In this document: positions 44,128-55,179 of the stretch, one piece after another
Numbering within the stretch: position 1 is the stretch's first letter
Layout: each line of letters begins with the position of its first letter
Source: Dromaius novaehollandiae
Taxonomy: Eukaryota; Chordata; Aves; Casuariiformes; Dromaiidae
Length of the DNA stretch: 64,000 nt
Assembly (NCBI RefSeq): GCF_036370855.1
Contig: NW_026991398.1
Location: 2,542,001 to 2,606,000, forward strand
Reading direction: 5' to 3'
Translations under genes and position numbers: made by a program
The notes under the pieces: generated by a model
Told to the model about the DNA's origin: nothing
The model's database searches: none
The model's input: only the letters and a program-made list of their open reading frames with translations

Positions 44128-46580
44128 CTCTGGCTGCAGGGTGATACTACTGAGGTTCCTGGAGGGGTCTTCTGAACGCAGCCCGTAACATTGGGTGATA
44201 GGCATTTTAATGCTCTCTCTCCTGGATTATCCAGGGCATAGCAGGAGGAGGAGATGCTTCAGAGCAGGATTCCCTGCCTCAGTCTCACAGGGACAGGGCA
44301 TCCTGCTACTGGACAGGGCAGCCTGCTACCTTCTTCCGGAGACACTGCAGCAGTGTGCTGCTGGGGTGGGCACCCAGGTCTGCGCAGGGCAGTGATTCAG
44401 AGCAGCATCCCTGTGCCCCAGGGTGCTGTGTGCTCAGGGCAGTGACTCTGCCGCCTGCAAAGGTCAGCACTCAGCCTGCCTGGGGAGCTCCCCACGGTGC
44501 TGCAGGGAGAAGCTCTGGGTGGGAGGATCGACCCCTGGCCAGGCAGGTTCGTTCTCCCATCAAGAGGGTGCTGCATGGGCCAAGGCTGCTCACAGCTCTA
44601 GCTCATGCACAGCACATGTCCAAGGGGTGTTTGCAAGAGGAAGATCAAGAAGAGGGCTACTTGAAAGGGAAGGAGCTTTCCTTCTGGTGTCTCTGCTTTC
44701 CATTTTCTCCCTAATTTTGGCAGGGAGAAAAAAAGAAGAGTGTTCTGTTTTGGCAAGGAACTGGGACTCACAAACCTTCCCTCTCAGAGATCAGGAGGTC
44801 TGGGAGAAAGCTCAGCAAACCCCTTCAACCCCACCTCCACCTACAGACAGCATCGGCATCACCTGTGTGGTCTCCCTGGGGTTTATGTTACCTGCTCCTT
44901 AGGAACTGCAGGCACAGAGATGCCTCTGGACAGTGCGCTGTCCCGGGAGGTTTCTGTCGGGCAGATCTGAGCACACAAAAGGTGTGATGTGGTCTGTGAG
45001 CACTGACTGGGAAAAGATGTTGGGAGAGAGAAAGGTCCCAGCAGGGACTGCTCCAGGCAGCAAAGACAGGCAAGAAAGGAGATGGAACTGTTAACAGAAG
45101 CATCGTGGGAGGATAGATTTGGGCAAGTCATGGTCAGTCCCTCCAATGCAAACACATTGCACTGAGCAAGCCCCCCACGTCTCTGCTCCCACCCAGCAGA
45201 GCCTCTGCCCTGACAGCCATGGAGTCCAGGCCATGAGCTGCCTCCTCTGCAGCCAGACCTCCAGCAGAGGAGAGGGGCATCTCTCCTGCCAGGGGCCTGT
45301 TTAGTGCTGCCCAACAAAGGGGCTGAGAGTGACTGCCCTGCAACGTCACCCTCTGCCAGGTGGCATGCCCAGCAGGTAAGGTGAAGGCTTTCCTGGGTGA
45401 AGGTTTTCCCAAGTGTCCCTCTGTCTCTCTCCTTGCCTCCCTTGGCAGCAGGATCATGGTGTTGCTCCTTGTTTCCTCTCTTGTCTCTGCTGCTCTTGTT
45501 CTTCTCTCAGGCTCTCCGGGGTGGAGGAGTATTCAGCTGCAGTTCAGACACGTGCCCTGCGAGTTGGGCAACAGAGGGGTCTGCATGGAAGTGAGGGGTC
45601 TGCAGCCTCCTCCTAAGCTGTGCGGCTCCAGGAAATGCAGTCTGTTGAGTTGGGAAATAAGCTGATCCTCCCTTAAGGAGAGCCCATCTTCAGTCCTCCT
45701 GGTCCTGTGACTGTGGTGTCCTGCCAGGCTGCGAGCTGCCCTCCAGAAAGGCACTGCTGTCTCATAGCATATCTGTAAAACTGGAGAGTCTGTGAAGATG
45801 GTACAGAGATGCTGAGAGTATGGAGATGATGGTGGGAGGCTCCATATGGGCATCTGAAAAGAGCCCTGTGTGTGCTTGGCTAGAAGGGGAGTGTGGAGAC
45901 CTCCCTCTGGTGCCTGGAGAAAGGGAGGAAGGTTGAAGATCTGCACTTTGAAACTGGACTCCTCTGCTCTCAGCAGTGGCTGGTTTTCTTTTAGGGCAAC
46001 ATATGAGTGTGATCGTCCACCAGCTCAACGAGGTGGGAGCACAGGACAGCTGGGAACAAGCCTAATAGCAAACTAGCTCTCCTCACGCTGCAACAAGGGA
46101 CAGTAAATCCATTTTTCTCAGGACTCACAGTAGACATGCCAAGCATTTCTACCTTTGAGGAACACTGCCCAGGGGTGACAAGGACATCTAAACTAAAATA
46201 CAAAATCCCAGAAATTCTGTTCCTCAAACCTCATTCTTTAGAATGGGGAGTGAAGATGGTTAAAATCCCTTCTACACAATGAGTGTGTTTCACCTGACAG
46301 AAATGGTGAATGTCAGAGCTAGTTACCCCCATTTCCCAGTTCCCACTGCTGCACAGCAGGACTGACTCCTCTGGAGCCCACAGGCAGAGGTACCTGCTCC
46401 TCACAGCAGCACACTCAGCCAGTGCAAAGCGCAGCTCAAGCAAGGGAGCTGCACAAAGATCCTCTCAGTACAGAGAGAGGCAGTGTGTGGGGTTGTATAA
46501 GAACTGCAACAACTGGGTTTTTTTTTTTTTTTTTGCTTGAAGAGTCTCTCCTAACTTCTCAATGTGTTTTCTCCTTTGGA
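44128..46580 (+). other. 5' flank of OR-C (probably promoter and intron)
   Basis: Homologous in inverted orientation to the OR-B flank (18,900-21,170) and the OR-D flank (62,190-64,000). Examples are 'acttgggaaaa'-type words near 45,405 and 'gacaaggacatcta' at 46,178, compared with the complement at 62,588. A 16-base T tract lies at about 46,519-46,534. No separate coding gene is recognised. Confidence 0.6.
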
Positions 46581-46583
46581 CAG
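46548..46583 (+). promoter_or_regulatory. Putative 3' splice site upstream of OR-C
   Basis: 'ttttctcctttggacag' ends at 46,583, 24 bases before the MSN start, with CTAAC at about 46,551-46,555 and long pyrimidine tracts upstream. It is the cleanest of the four equivalent sites. Confidence 0.7.
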
Positions 46584-46607
46584 TCCCCCATGCCGGGAGA
46601 GAGCAAA

Positions 46608-47540
46608 ATGTCCAACAGCAGCTCCCTCAATGAGTTCCTCCTCCTGGCATTCGCCAACACACGGGACCTGCAGCTCTTGCACTTCTTGCTCTTCCTGGGC
46701 ATCTACCTGGCTGCCCTCCTGGGCAACGGCCTCATCATCACAGCCGTAACCTGCGACCACCACCTCCACACCCCCATGTACTTCTTCCTCCTCAACCTCT
46801 CCCTCCTCGACCTTGCCTCCATCTCTGTCACTGTTCCCAAATCCATGGCCAATTCCCTGTGGAACACCAGGGCCATTTCCTACTCAGGATGTGTTACCCA
46901 GGTCTTTCTGTTTCTCTTCTTGTTCGTAGCAGAGTATTCTCTTCTCACTGTCATGGCCTATGACCGATTTGCTGCCATCTGCAGACCCCTGCACTACGGG
47001 ACCATCATGGGCAGCAGAGCTTGTGTCCAAATGGCAGCAGGTGCCTGGGCCAGTGGTTTTCTCAATGCTCTCCTGCACACTGGGAACACATTTTCAATAC
47101 CACTCTGCCAAGGCAACACCATGGACCAGTTCTTCTGTGAAGTTCCCCAGATCCTCAAGCTCTCCTGCACAGATGCCTACCTCAGGGAACTTGGCCTTCT
47201 TGTTGTTAGTCTTTGTTTAGCTTTTGTGTGTTTCATTTTCATTGTGGTGTCCTACGTGCAGATCTTCACAGTTGTGCTGAGGATCCCCTCTGAGCAGGGC
47301 CGGCACAAAGCCTTTTCCATGTGCCTCCCGCACCTGGCTGTGGTCTCCCTGTTTGTCAGCACTGTCATGTTTGCCTACCTGAAGCCCCCCTCCATCTCCT
47401 CCCCAGCTCTGGATCTGGTGGTGGCTGTTCTGTACTCGGTGGTGCCTCCAGCAGTGAACCCGCTCATCTACAGCATGAGGAACAAGGAGCTCAAGGACGC
47501 AGTGAAGAAACTTATTGAGGTGGTACTAGTTCAGCAGTAA
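46608..47540 (+). CDS. Olfactory receptor, family 14 (gamma-c), 310 aa (OR-C)
   Basis: A complete single-exon odorant receptor and the only plus-strand one. The open frame extends 62 codons upstream, but the start at MSNSSSLNEF matches the other three and lies just after the putative acceptor. An in-frame ATG six codons earlier (MPGESK, 46,590) also follows the acceptor and has a counterpart in OR-D. Motifs are intact: HTPMYFFLLNLS, MAYDRFAAIC, three EL2 cysteines, KAFSMCLPHL and NPLIYSMRN. TM3 reads VTQVFLFLFLFVAEYS and TM5 LGLLVVSLCLAFVC; both differ from the neighbours. The tail ends VVLVQQ, like OR-B. It is roughly 85% identical to OR-D. Expected role: odorant detection through Golf and cAMP at olfactory cilia. 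Confidence 0.96.
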   Translation: MSNSSSLNEFLLLAFANTRDLQLLHFLLFLGIYLAALLGNGLIITAVTCDHHLHTPMYFFLLNLSLLDLASISVTVPKSMANSLWNTRAISYSGCVTQVFLFLFLFVAEYSLLTVMAYDRFAAICRPLHYGTIMGSRACVQMAAGAWASGFLNALLHTGNTFSIPLCQGNTMDQFFCEVPQILKLSCTDAYLRELGLLVVSLCLAFVCFIFIVVSYVQIFTVVLRIPSEQGRHKAFSMCLPHLAVVSLFVSTVMFAYLKPPSISSPALDLVVAVLYSVVPPAVNPLIYSMRNKELKDAVKKLIEVVLVQQ

Positions 47541-47900
47541 TGACCTGCCCATCTCTCCTCACAAGCAATTCCCCATTATTCTCAGACAGCTCTTGTGCTT
47601 TGGGAGTTCTGTCTGTGATAGCCATGTTGGTGCACAAATGTTTGAATTCATCCTGCTTCTGCAGAGGTGTAAACCCCATCTATCTGACCCAGAGGCCTTC
47701 TGTGAATCTGGCTATGACTGTGTCAGAGCTGGCCTCCCAAGTATCATCTCTGTAATAAAAGAAGATCTTCTTAGTATTGTGCCTGAAGTTTGGGCTCTTC
47801 TTCCCAAGCGGGAGCCAAGAATGAGCTCAGGGAATTGCACCCCAAAAGGCCCTGTTGCTGTGCCTGTGATTTCCATAGGCTAAGGGGGATGAGCTTTTTT
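47541..47900 (+). other. OR-C 3' untranslated region and proximal flank
   Basis: Carries the poly(A) signal and matches window positions 1-300. The first 80-90 bases have no counterpart in the window because the left OR begins outside it. Confidence 0.65.
47754..47759 (+). terminator. Poly(A) signal AATAAA of OR-C
   Basis: Canonical hexamer 214 bases after the stop. Homologous signals are at 128-133 (off-window OR), 17,703-17,708 (OR-B) and, as ATTAAA, 60,981-60,986 (OR-D). Confidence 0.75.
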
Positions 47901-50165
47901 GGGTGATATGTGCGGGAATGAGGGCTGGATTCAGCTGTCACTTGTGGGTGCCCAGTGCCCCTGGGGAGGGTGAGTGGTCAAGACATAGCTGCTGGGGACT
48001 GTCCCACATACCAGAGGGCTGCTGACAGATGCCCATCCTTCTGGAAGGGAATATGGAGCCACTGGAGAGCACAGGGGATCTCCAGGGCATCATGTGCCTG
48101 GGATGGGCAGTGAGTGGAGACTCCCCAAACCAAGTGGAGTCACACAAAGTAAAGGGCCAAACCAGGGAATGCACCACATCAGGGCTCTGCAGTCTCAGGA
48201 CAGGGAGTAGGCTGGGTCTAATGACACCCCTGAACATCTCCTGAGCAATGTGAAATGCCCTGTGATTGCTCCAAGCACCCTCCACAGCCACAGACCCTGG
48301 GGAGGGGCTTGTCGTGTGCATTGATGCTGGTCCAGCTGGGTCTGCCCTCACCAGCATGGCCAGTCACCCTGCAAACCAGCACCGCCAGCCCGGGACCCTG
48401 CGGGCAGTACAGGACAGGGGTGCAGGAATGGCCAGGACAGCACGGACACACTCAGCTGGGGAAAGGCTCTCTGGGCAGCAGGGACATCTATGGAGACGAG
48501 TAAAGGGGCAATTGTGTGCTTGTGAGGAGGAATAAACGAAAACCTGTTTCTGTGTGTGTCAGCTCCGGGCAGGCTGCCCTGTCACTGGAGCTGCCTGAGG
48601 AGCCCCAGGGCCAGGACTCTTGTGCTGCCCTGGGGAGAGGGGCTGCCCAGAGGGGCTGCAGGCAGCCAGGGTGAAGGATCTCTGGTCATGAGAGCAGTGG
48701 AGACATGGAGTGCCTGGCCTCCATTTCCTTGTGCCATTGCTGGTCCCCAGGTGTGGGGCTGATGGGGAGGCTGACACCCCTCTCTGCCCCCCAGCAGCTG
48801 CTGTGCCCTGCAGAGGGGCTGGGGCTGTGGGGTGAGTGCCCAGAGCTCTGCAGCCCCCTGCCACAGGCACTGCTGTGGGGCCACCCCAGCCTGGTCTGCT
48901 GTGCTGGGTGGGCTGGGGAGAGGGCAGGGGAGGTGGGGAGAGCTGGGGAGGGTCTGGTCTGGTCTGGAAAGGGCCTGGGAGAGGACAAATGCCAGCAGGC
49001 AGCTCCTGCGTGTGAAGGGCAGTGTGGGAGCACACAGCCATGTGCTTGCAGGCAAATGCAGGTCTGCTGGGAAAGGCAGCAGGACATGGCGGGTGCAGGA
49101 GAGGAGAGCCCAGGTAGTTGTTTCCTGTGTTGCTTGGACACAGTGGGGAAGCTGCCCCTGTGCCATCGTCCCAGAGCAGCCCCTCACATCACCCCTTTCC
49201 AGCACTGGCTGCTCACCCAGCTGTGAGGTGGTCCATGGCCAGCTCCATCCTCCTGCAGGTCTCTGTATCCCGATGGAGGGGAAAAGACCAGCCTTGCATG
49301 GCCTCTCTTCTGCATCAGACCCCAGCAGATCCTGGAGTATGGCTGTCTGCTAATACCAATGTGGGGCACAGCCTGGGCTGGGTGGGGGCTGGGCACTTGG
49401 ACCTCTCAGACTCTGGGGGATCATTTAAGAGTCATTTCATAATACCCCAGCCCTTTCCATGTCTGAGGTCTCTGGTGGCTGCTGCAAGCAAGCTCTGGCT
49501 TTCCTCACTCCATCCCTGCATGCATGGACAAGGTCTCAATGTTCCCCCTGGGCAGCCCGTGCCCCTTCCACCCTCTGAGCACTTCCACCCCAGCACCCTG
49601 AGCACTGGTGCTGCTGCCAGGGCAGAGGTGGAGGATCCCCCGGAGCGGCTCCTCAGGGAGCTCCCCAGGGAAACGCTGTGCCCAGCCCCAGCCCCAGCCC
49701 CAGCCCCAGCCCCAGCATGGCAAAGGGGAGCTGCCCTCTCCCGACCCACCCTGGCAGTGCCAGCCCCACCTCAGCCCCCTCCTGAAAGGCTCCAGCACAG
49801 CCCTGGAGGGAGCTGGAGCTGCCTCGGGCCCGGGGCAGTCTGGCAGCAGGAGGGTTTGACATGGGCACAGCAGCAGCAGTGCTGGGAGCAGCGGAGGAGC
49901 AGGGAAACTGGGGCAAAGACCCCTGCCCTCGGCTGCATGGCCAGGGCACTGGATGGGTGGTGTCTTTCTGGCCAGCCAGGCTCCAGGTTCAGGGTGCATG
50001 CCAGCTCGAGGGTAGGAGCACCAGGTTTTTCATGGGCTCCAGTACAGCCATGACCATGGTGAAGGCAAGTGGGCAGATCCAGGCCCCAAACAACTGTGAA
50101 GGTCAGGGGTGGAAAAGTCAGCATGGGGCTGGTGAAGGCCCTCCCCTTCCTCCCCATGGGGAAGA
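47900..50165. repeat. Segmental duplication, OR 3' flank (paralogue 300-2,560)
   Basis: Direct copy of 300-2,560. The plus frame at 49,118-50,053 (311 codons) is the counterpart of the 421-codon frame at 1,503-2,768 and diverges by a frameshift after about 280 codons. The break with the next block is near 50,165, where sequence jumps to the 30,985 family. Confidence 0.88.
49681..49716. repeat. (CCCAGC)n hexanucleotide array, paralogous copy
   Basis: Six perfect CCCAGC units, the same number as at 2,057-2,092. Confidence 0.95.
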
Positions 50166-50169
50166 GAGT

Positions 50170-51862
50170 CCCATCTCTGACAGTATTCAAGGGGGATGGA
50201 GTCTCCCTTCTGCAAGAGTCACTCAGGACTGTGCAAAGACTAGGAAGAGCAGGAAGGCTGGTTGTAGGGACATTCTCAAGCTTCAGCAGCTGCAGAGCTG
50301 GGAGCTGGTCACCTCACAAACTTCTGAATGATCCCAAATGCAGGTCCTGAGGCATTGCACTGCCTTACAGGCTCTGCACTGGAGCTTGGACAGCAGCCCT
50401 GCAGTGTGTGGGCATGTCCTGAGAAGCCCAGGGTCAAAAATATGGGAGATCCAGGATGCCAGGGCAGTACAGCCCCCAAGAGAGCTAGGGTCCAATGGGG
50501 GGTCCAGGGTGCCAGGGACTGTACCCAGGGGAGAAGCACTGCCTTGAGGTCATGCTGAGAAGCCCAAGGAACAGCTGAGCCCCAGAGATGAGAAATGGCT
50601 TTCCCCAGGCTCAGCCCAAAGGAAAGCTGGGCAAAATTCGTTGGACATGGGAAAACTGGCCTCGCCCATGCCTTTGGAGCATGACAGGGACAAGGGTCCT
50701 GGATAAAACCCTCTGGATGATGTGTGCTAAGGGCACATTTGCTCTTTTCCCGGTGCATCACCTCTATCTTAAGCACCGCAGACCAAGAAACCTTGCTGAG
50801 GACTTTTAAAAACAAAGAGCCTGCTTTGGGGTCTCAGGGAGGAAGGCTACATCGTGTCCCATACTGTCCTACACCCTACTTCTACAAAAAGAGCAACCCA
50901 CAGTAGTTATCCGCATTGAGGCTCACCAAAGCATCTCAGCTTGTGGCCACGCTTTGTGCTGTTTCATCCCACATGTCTTTTCTCCTGTCTCCGAAAAATG
51001 CCAAACCCCAAACCAACTCTCTAGCCCCAGGTTGCTACACAGGTCTGCCCAAGGCAGAGACCTGCTGGTGTGGGCCCACAAAAGTGACCTCTCCAGTGAC
51101 CCATTTGAGATATTTCACAGTCTTTGCCACCATCTGGAGACATTCCTGACATTTATGAGCAAGTTCTGGAAAATAACTGGGGTGAAGGGAGGTGACTGTT
51201 TTCCAGGATGTGAGGGAAAATCTCTCTGCTCTCTCCCTGGCTGTGCCATCTCCATGGCAGTGACCTGCTGAGCTCCCAGGTGACACGAGCTGAGGTCACA
51301 GTGGGATGTGCTGCATCACAGGGAGGTCTCCCCGGTGCTGCCATGGCAGTGTCCTCATTTGCCTGTGAGACCTGGGCACTGCTGGGCAGTGCTCATGTGC
51401 TCCCCACTGCTGTCCCTTGGAGTCGCTCCATGACAAAGAGGAGGGACAGGAGGCAGCTGGGCTATGTTGGAGCTGCTCGCTGACAGGCAGAGGTGCAGGG
51501 ATATGTTGGAGAGGAGTTTTGCATGACAAGATGGGAAGAGCATCCTTCCTCCCCGTCTGGAGAGGCACGCTGATGAGAAGGCGACAAGTGAGATGGAGGG
51601 CTGCTGGACCAACACCATCAGCCCAGACCACAGTTCCTTGTTCCCTGTGCTCCTGGGGTTCTCCACCAAGGGTAAGGGCTTTGGAAGCTCCTTTATGAGG
51701 TGTCGCACAGACTGTTAACTGCAAAAAGTGGCTGTGGGTCCTGCATTGCAGGGGTGACTGGACAGGGTTTGGGGCTGTCACAAGAGCCCTGCCTGAGGGT
51801 CCTGTCTGGCTCAGGACACAATGTGGCAGCCGGGACTCCTGGGTCCTGGGGCTGCAGCTGCC
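50170..51862. repeat. Segmental duplication block (paralogue 30,985-32,600)
   Basis: Colinear with 30,985-32,600. Frames on both strands are short and not conserved between copies. No gene is recognised. Confidence 0.88.
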
Positions 51863-51869
51863 CTGAGCC

Positions 51870-53165
51870 CCAAGGTTCCTGGAAGTGGGTCCCCCTTTGG
51901 AATCTGGCTCTGCCAGGAAAGGGGTCCTGTGTCCTGGAGCTGGGGTATCCTGCAGCTTCTGTGGAGCTCTCAAGAGCCTGCTGGAAATGTCCATATGGGA
52001 AATGGATCCTCCACATTGTAATAATCCCAGGGCACCTATTCATTTAGAAGAACCTCTGTTCCTTCCCCCTGCATCCTTTTACGCTTCCAACTTGGCAGAG
52101 CATGTTTTGGGCTCAGAGATGTTGTCCTCCGATGGCCACAGCCCCTGTCCTCCTGCAAATGGGGGTCAGACCTCTGCACCCAAAAGACAGCCTGTTTGGG
52201 GGAGCAGCTTGGGAAGAGGTGGGGGTGCCATGGCCACCCCACAAGTCCCTGCTGACCCCAAGCCTGTTTCTCTGAGCCGTGGGGGGCAGTGCTGGGGGCA
52301 GCCCAGCAGGGCCATCTCCCCACCCCCTCCCGGCCCCACACCTTCACTGCCCAGCACCGGCAGGCCCAGAGCTGCTCTGGCCCTGGCTGCCCCGGGGCCC
52401 CAGGGCTCCTCAGCCCTGTGGAGCGACACGCCAGGGCCCAGCCCGGCCCCACAGAGAGCAGTCCCTGCCTGGCCGCGGCCCTGCCCTGCCGGGTGCAGCG
52501 CGAGGGCTGCCGAGCCCCGGGGCTGCTGCCCACAACATGGCACCCCACTGCGGGGAAGGGGAGGGGCTGCCCGCAAGGTCACACAAAGGCCACAGCATTG
52601 CCATGTCATCACCCCCAGTGCTGCCCTCCAATCAGCCAGCAAGGGGAGGAGGGCGGGCTGGCCTTGACTGTTGGCTCCGTCAGCCAATGGGAGTGCAGCA
52701 GGCTGCTGGGGGCCTCGCCAGGGCCCTGCCCCAGGCTCCCTTTTGTCCTGAACAGGGCGTTTCCAGGGCTCGCAGAGAGGCTGTCCCCGCAGGTCCCGCC
52801 GGGCCCCAGTCGCTGCGGCTGCTCCGGGCCTCTTGCTGGGCCACAGCCCTGCGGCCCTGGCAGCAGCCGGGAGGCTGTTTGCAGAGCAGCTCTGTGCTGG
52901 GAGCTGCTGGGCTCCTGCAGGGCCTTGGCAGCTGCTGGGCGGCCAGTGCTGTCCCGGCCGGTGCCATTAGCCCTGCTCCCAGGCCAGGCTGCAGAGCTGC
53001 TGAATCCCGGCTCTGCTGGTTTCCCCCGCTGAGATGCCCTGGCCGCAGTCCTTGCCCGTGTCTCAGAGTGTCAGGGCCCCAAGCAGGAGAGTGCTTGTTG
53101 TCCTGGGGGTGCGGAGGATTTGCTGGGTGTGTTCAGCACTGGGGCAGGAACCAGACTTGGGAGTT
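51870..53165. other. GC-rich, CpG-dense segment, possible CpG island
   Basis: No close copy elsewhere in the window was noticed. From about 52,270 to 53,050 it is strongly GC-rich with many CpGs (runs such as 'gccgcggccctgccctgccg'). It has CCAAT boxes at about 52,629 and 52,684 (CCAATCAG, CCAATGGG) and GGGCGG at about 52,652. An AAGGTCA word lies near 52,576. Long frames on both strands (up to 349 codons) are expected from composition. It could be a promoter of an unseen transcript or simply GC-rich duplicon DNA. Confidence 0.45.
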
Positions 53166-53167
53166 GT

Positions 53168-53576
53168 GGGAAGGCTTCTCCCTCTGCCTGGGCCATGAGG
53201 CCCCGCTGTCTGCAGCTCCATGGTCGCTGCTCCCATGCAATCCTCCTGTTAGGAGATGTTGCCCAGAATTACTTGCAGGCCTTTCTGCAATTGCTAAGTT
53301 TCACAGGCCAGGTGTAGGTGCTACCTAGGCAGAAGCTGATGTTCTCTTGGGGCAGTAACTGGTGTGTAGTGGGAAGGCTTCTCCCTCTGCCTGGGCCATG
53401 AGGCCCCGCTGTCTGCAGCTCCATGGTCGCTGCTCCCATGCAATCCTCCTGTTAGGAGATGTTGCCCAGAATTACTTGCAGGCCTTTCTGCAATTGCTAA
53501 GTTTCACAGGCCAGGTGTAGGTGCTACCTAGGCAGAAGCTGATGTTCTCTTGGGGCAGTAACTGGTGTGTAGTGGG
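53168..53576. repeat. Perfect 203-bp tandem duplication (two copies)
   Basis: The 203 bases from 53,171 to 53,373 recur base for base at 53,374-53,576. No difference was found on reading both. Such identity in a region where other copies are 5-15% diverged means a very recent event, gene conversion or an assembly artefact. Confidence 0.95.
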
Positions 53577-53579
53577 TGT

Positions 53580-54170
53580 TTTGCTGCCCGATGAGCGTTG
53601 TGAGGCCCCGGGGTGAGTCCGGGCGGCCGCTCAGGAGCTGGCTGAGCCTTGGGGGAGGCAGGGGCAGCTGCAGGCGGCAATAGCCGCGTGGCCGGGCTGT
53701 GGGCAGGGAGGTCACGGCTGTCTGCGAGAGCTGGGCCAGGAGATCCCCAGTGTCAAATCAGCTCTTGATCAGTAGCTGCCAGGCCAGCAGGAGCCACGTG
53801 GCTCGGCTGTTGATGATGAGGTCACTTCTGCCTGAGTCCCTGATAGGCCAGCAGCAGGCAGATGGGTGTGGAAGCAGACTGTGAGGGCTCCTGGGTCAGA
53901 GTACTTGGCAGGGCAGCAGCATGTTCATGGCAGGGGAAGTTATTTTGAGGCAGCTTGTGTCTCTGAAGCCCATAGGCCATCAGCAGGCACCTGGTGGGGG
54001 TATGGACTTGTGAGCTCACTTCTCTCCGAGCAGCTGCTAGGCCAGGAGAAGGCCCATGGCTTGGATGTTGGTGGTGAGGTCACTCCTGGGTTTGGTGAGT
54101 GTGCCGGGAGGAGGGATTGACACCTGCAGAGCTCTACAGCAGTATAGAGACGCAACTAGTAAATCAAGCA
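53580..54170 (+). repeat. Satellite array 3, left part, with paralogous lead-in
   Basis: The lead-in (53,580-53,760) matches 10,800-10,990 and the following units match 11,060-11,700, including 'ctgataggccagcagcaggc' at 53,840. About five units of the 64-bp satellite are seen. Confidence 0.85.
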
Positions 54171-54480
54171 GAAGCAGATAATATTCCACACCATCTGTCA
54201 CAAATGTTATCCCACTGCCTCATCATGAATTAGTACTGCTACATTTAAAATGTGGATGATGTTCACTGGTGAATGTAGACGTGGACTTTAACCATGCACT
54301 TCTTCCTAAGTACAGGCTTACAGCCTGCTGCCGGTGGGCGAGGGAGTCCAGCTAGAATTTTTACACTGCTAAATGAGTGAAGTGCTGGTGTGAGCAGTGA
54401 CATTGGCAATCTCTGATTTTATGTGTTAGTGTGCTGCGGAATGTTCTTCCACATCAAAATACCAGGGGGCTTCCGAGATT
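54170..54480. other. Unassigned A/T-richer spacer
   Basis: No recognised content and no copy in the window. Confidence 0.4.
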
Positions 54481-55140
54481 TTTCTTCCAGATCTGAAGGA
54501 TATCTCTGTCCTTGGATTCCTGGAGATGGGAAGTGAGCAGGGCAGGGCTGTTCGGGACTGTTCAGAGGAAGTCCCCGTTGGAAGGTCTTGGAGGACTGGA
54601 AGGGAATGGAAGGGCTGGAGAGTTGGTCTGTGTGTGTTTAGGGGCCCTGGGGATGCCCTGGCTGCTGCCACGTATGGTGCTGTGCCCTGTGTGTCCCTGC
54701 TGCAGAGGCACGTGTTGGCTCTGGGAGGCGAGGGGTCGGAGGTTTGGTGTGTCACAGTGGTGGGGTGCCCTGTGCTAGGGATGGGTGGTGGCTCCAGTGT
54801 CTTTGTACTTATCATGAGAGGAAGTGTCTGGAGAGAGCAATGCTGTGCGTGGGGAGTGCTGCCAGGCTGGGGAGCTGGGAGCCCTTGGAGGTGAGGAGGT
54901 GACTTGGCTCGCAGGGCCCAGGCTGCCCTGGTGGCGAGAGCCAGGGATGCTGGCAGCCTGCTGCCTTCTGTGCACTGAAGTTCTGGCCTTGAACTTCCAA
55001 AGCTCTTGCCAGGATCTGCAGCCAGATATGCCACACAGACTGTGAAATACCTAGAAATATGGAGCTTAAAGTATTTGGAATACAAGAGGTCATCTTTCAG
55101 AAAGGGTTCCTTGTTGGAAATTCTTGAATTTAACACTTCT
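54480..55140. repeat. Segmental duplication block (paralogue 35,500-36,125)
   Basis: Direct match; see the shared words given for 35,320-36,125. Immediately right of it satellite units resume, whereas the 36 kb copy continues into unrelated spacer. Confidence 0.83.
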
Positions 55141-55179
55141 GGGGCCTTCTAGGGGCCTCTGGGGTCTCCCTTCTAGGCC

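Noticed and set aside
43801-44175. Frame ending EFIVGGIFTALCT, reminiscent of class C GPCR ectodomains
   Set aside because: Only a few residues agree, no following exon is found, and the copy at 21.2 kb has indels in it. A non-coding OR exon fits better.
52279-53328. 349-codon plus-strand frame in the GC-rich segment
   Set aside because: Pro/Ala/Gly-rich without any domain, overlapping equally long frames in other phases and on the other strand, and running into the tandem duplication. Expected from composition.
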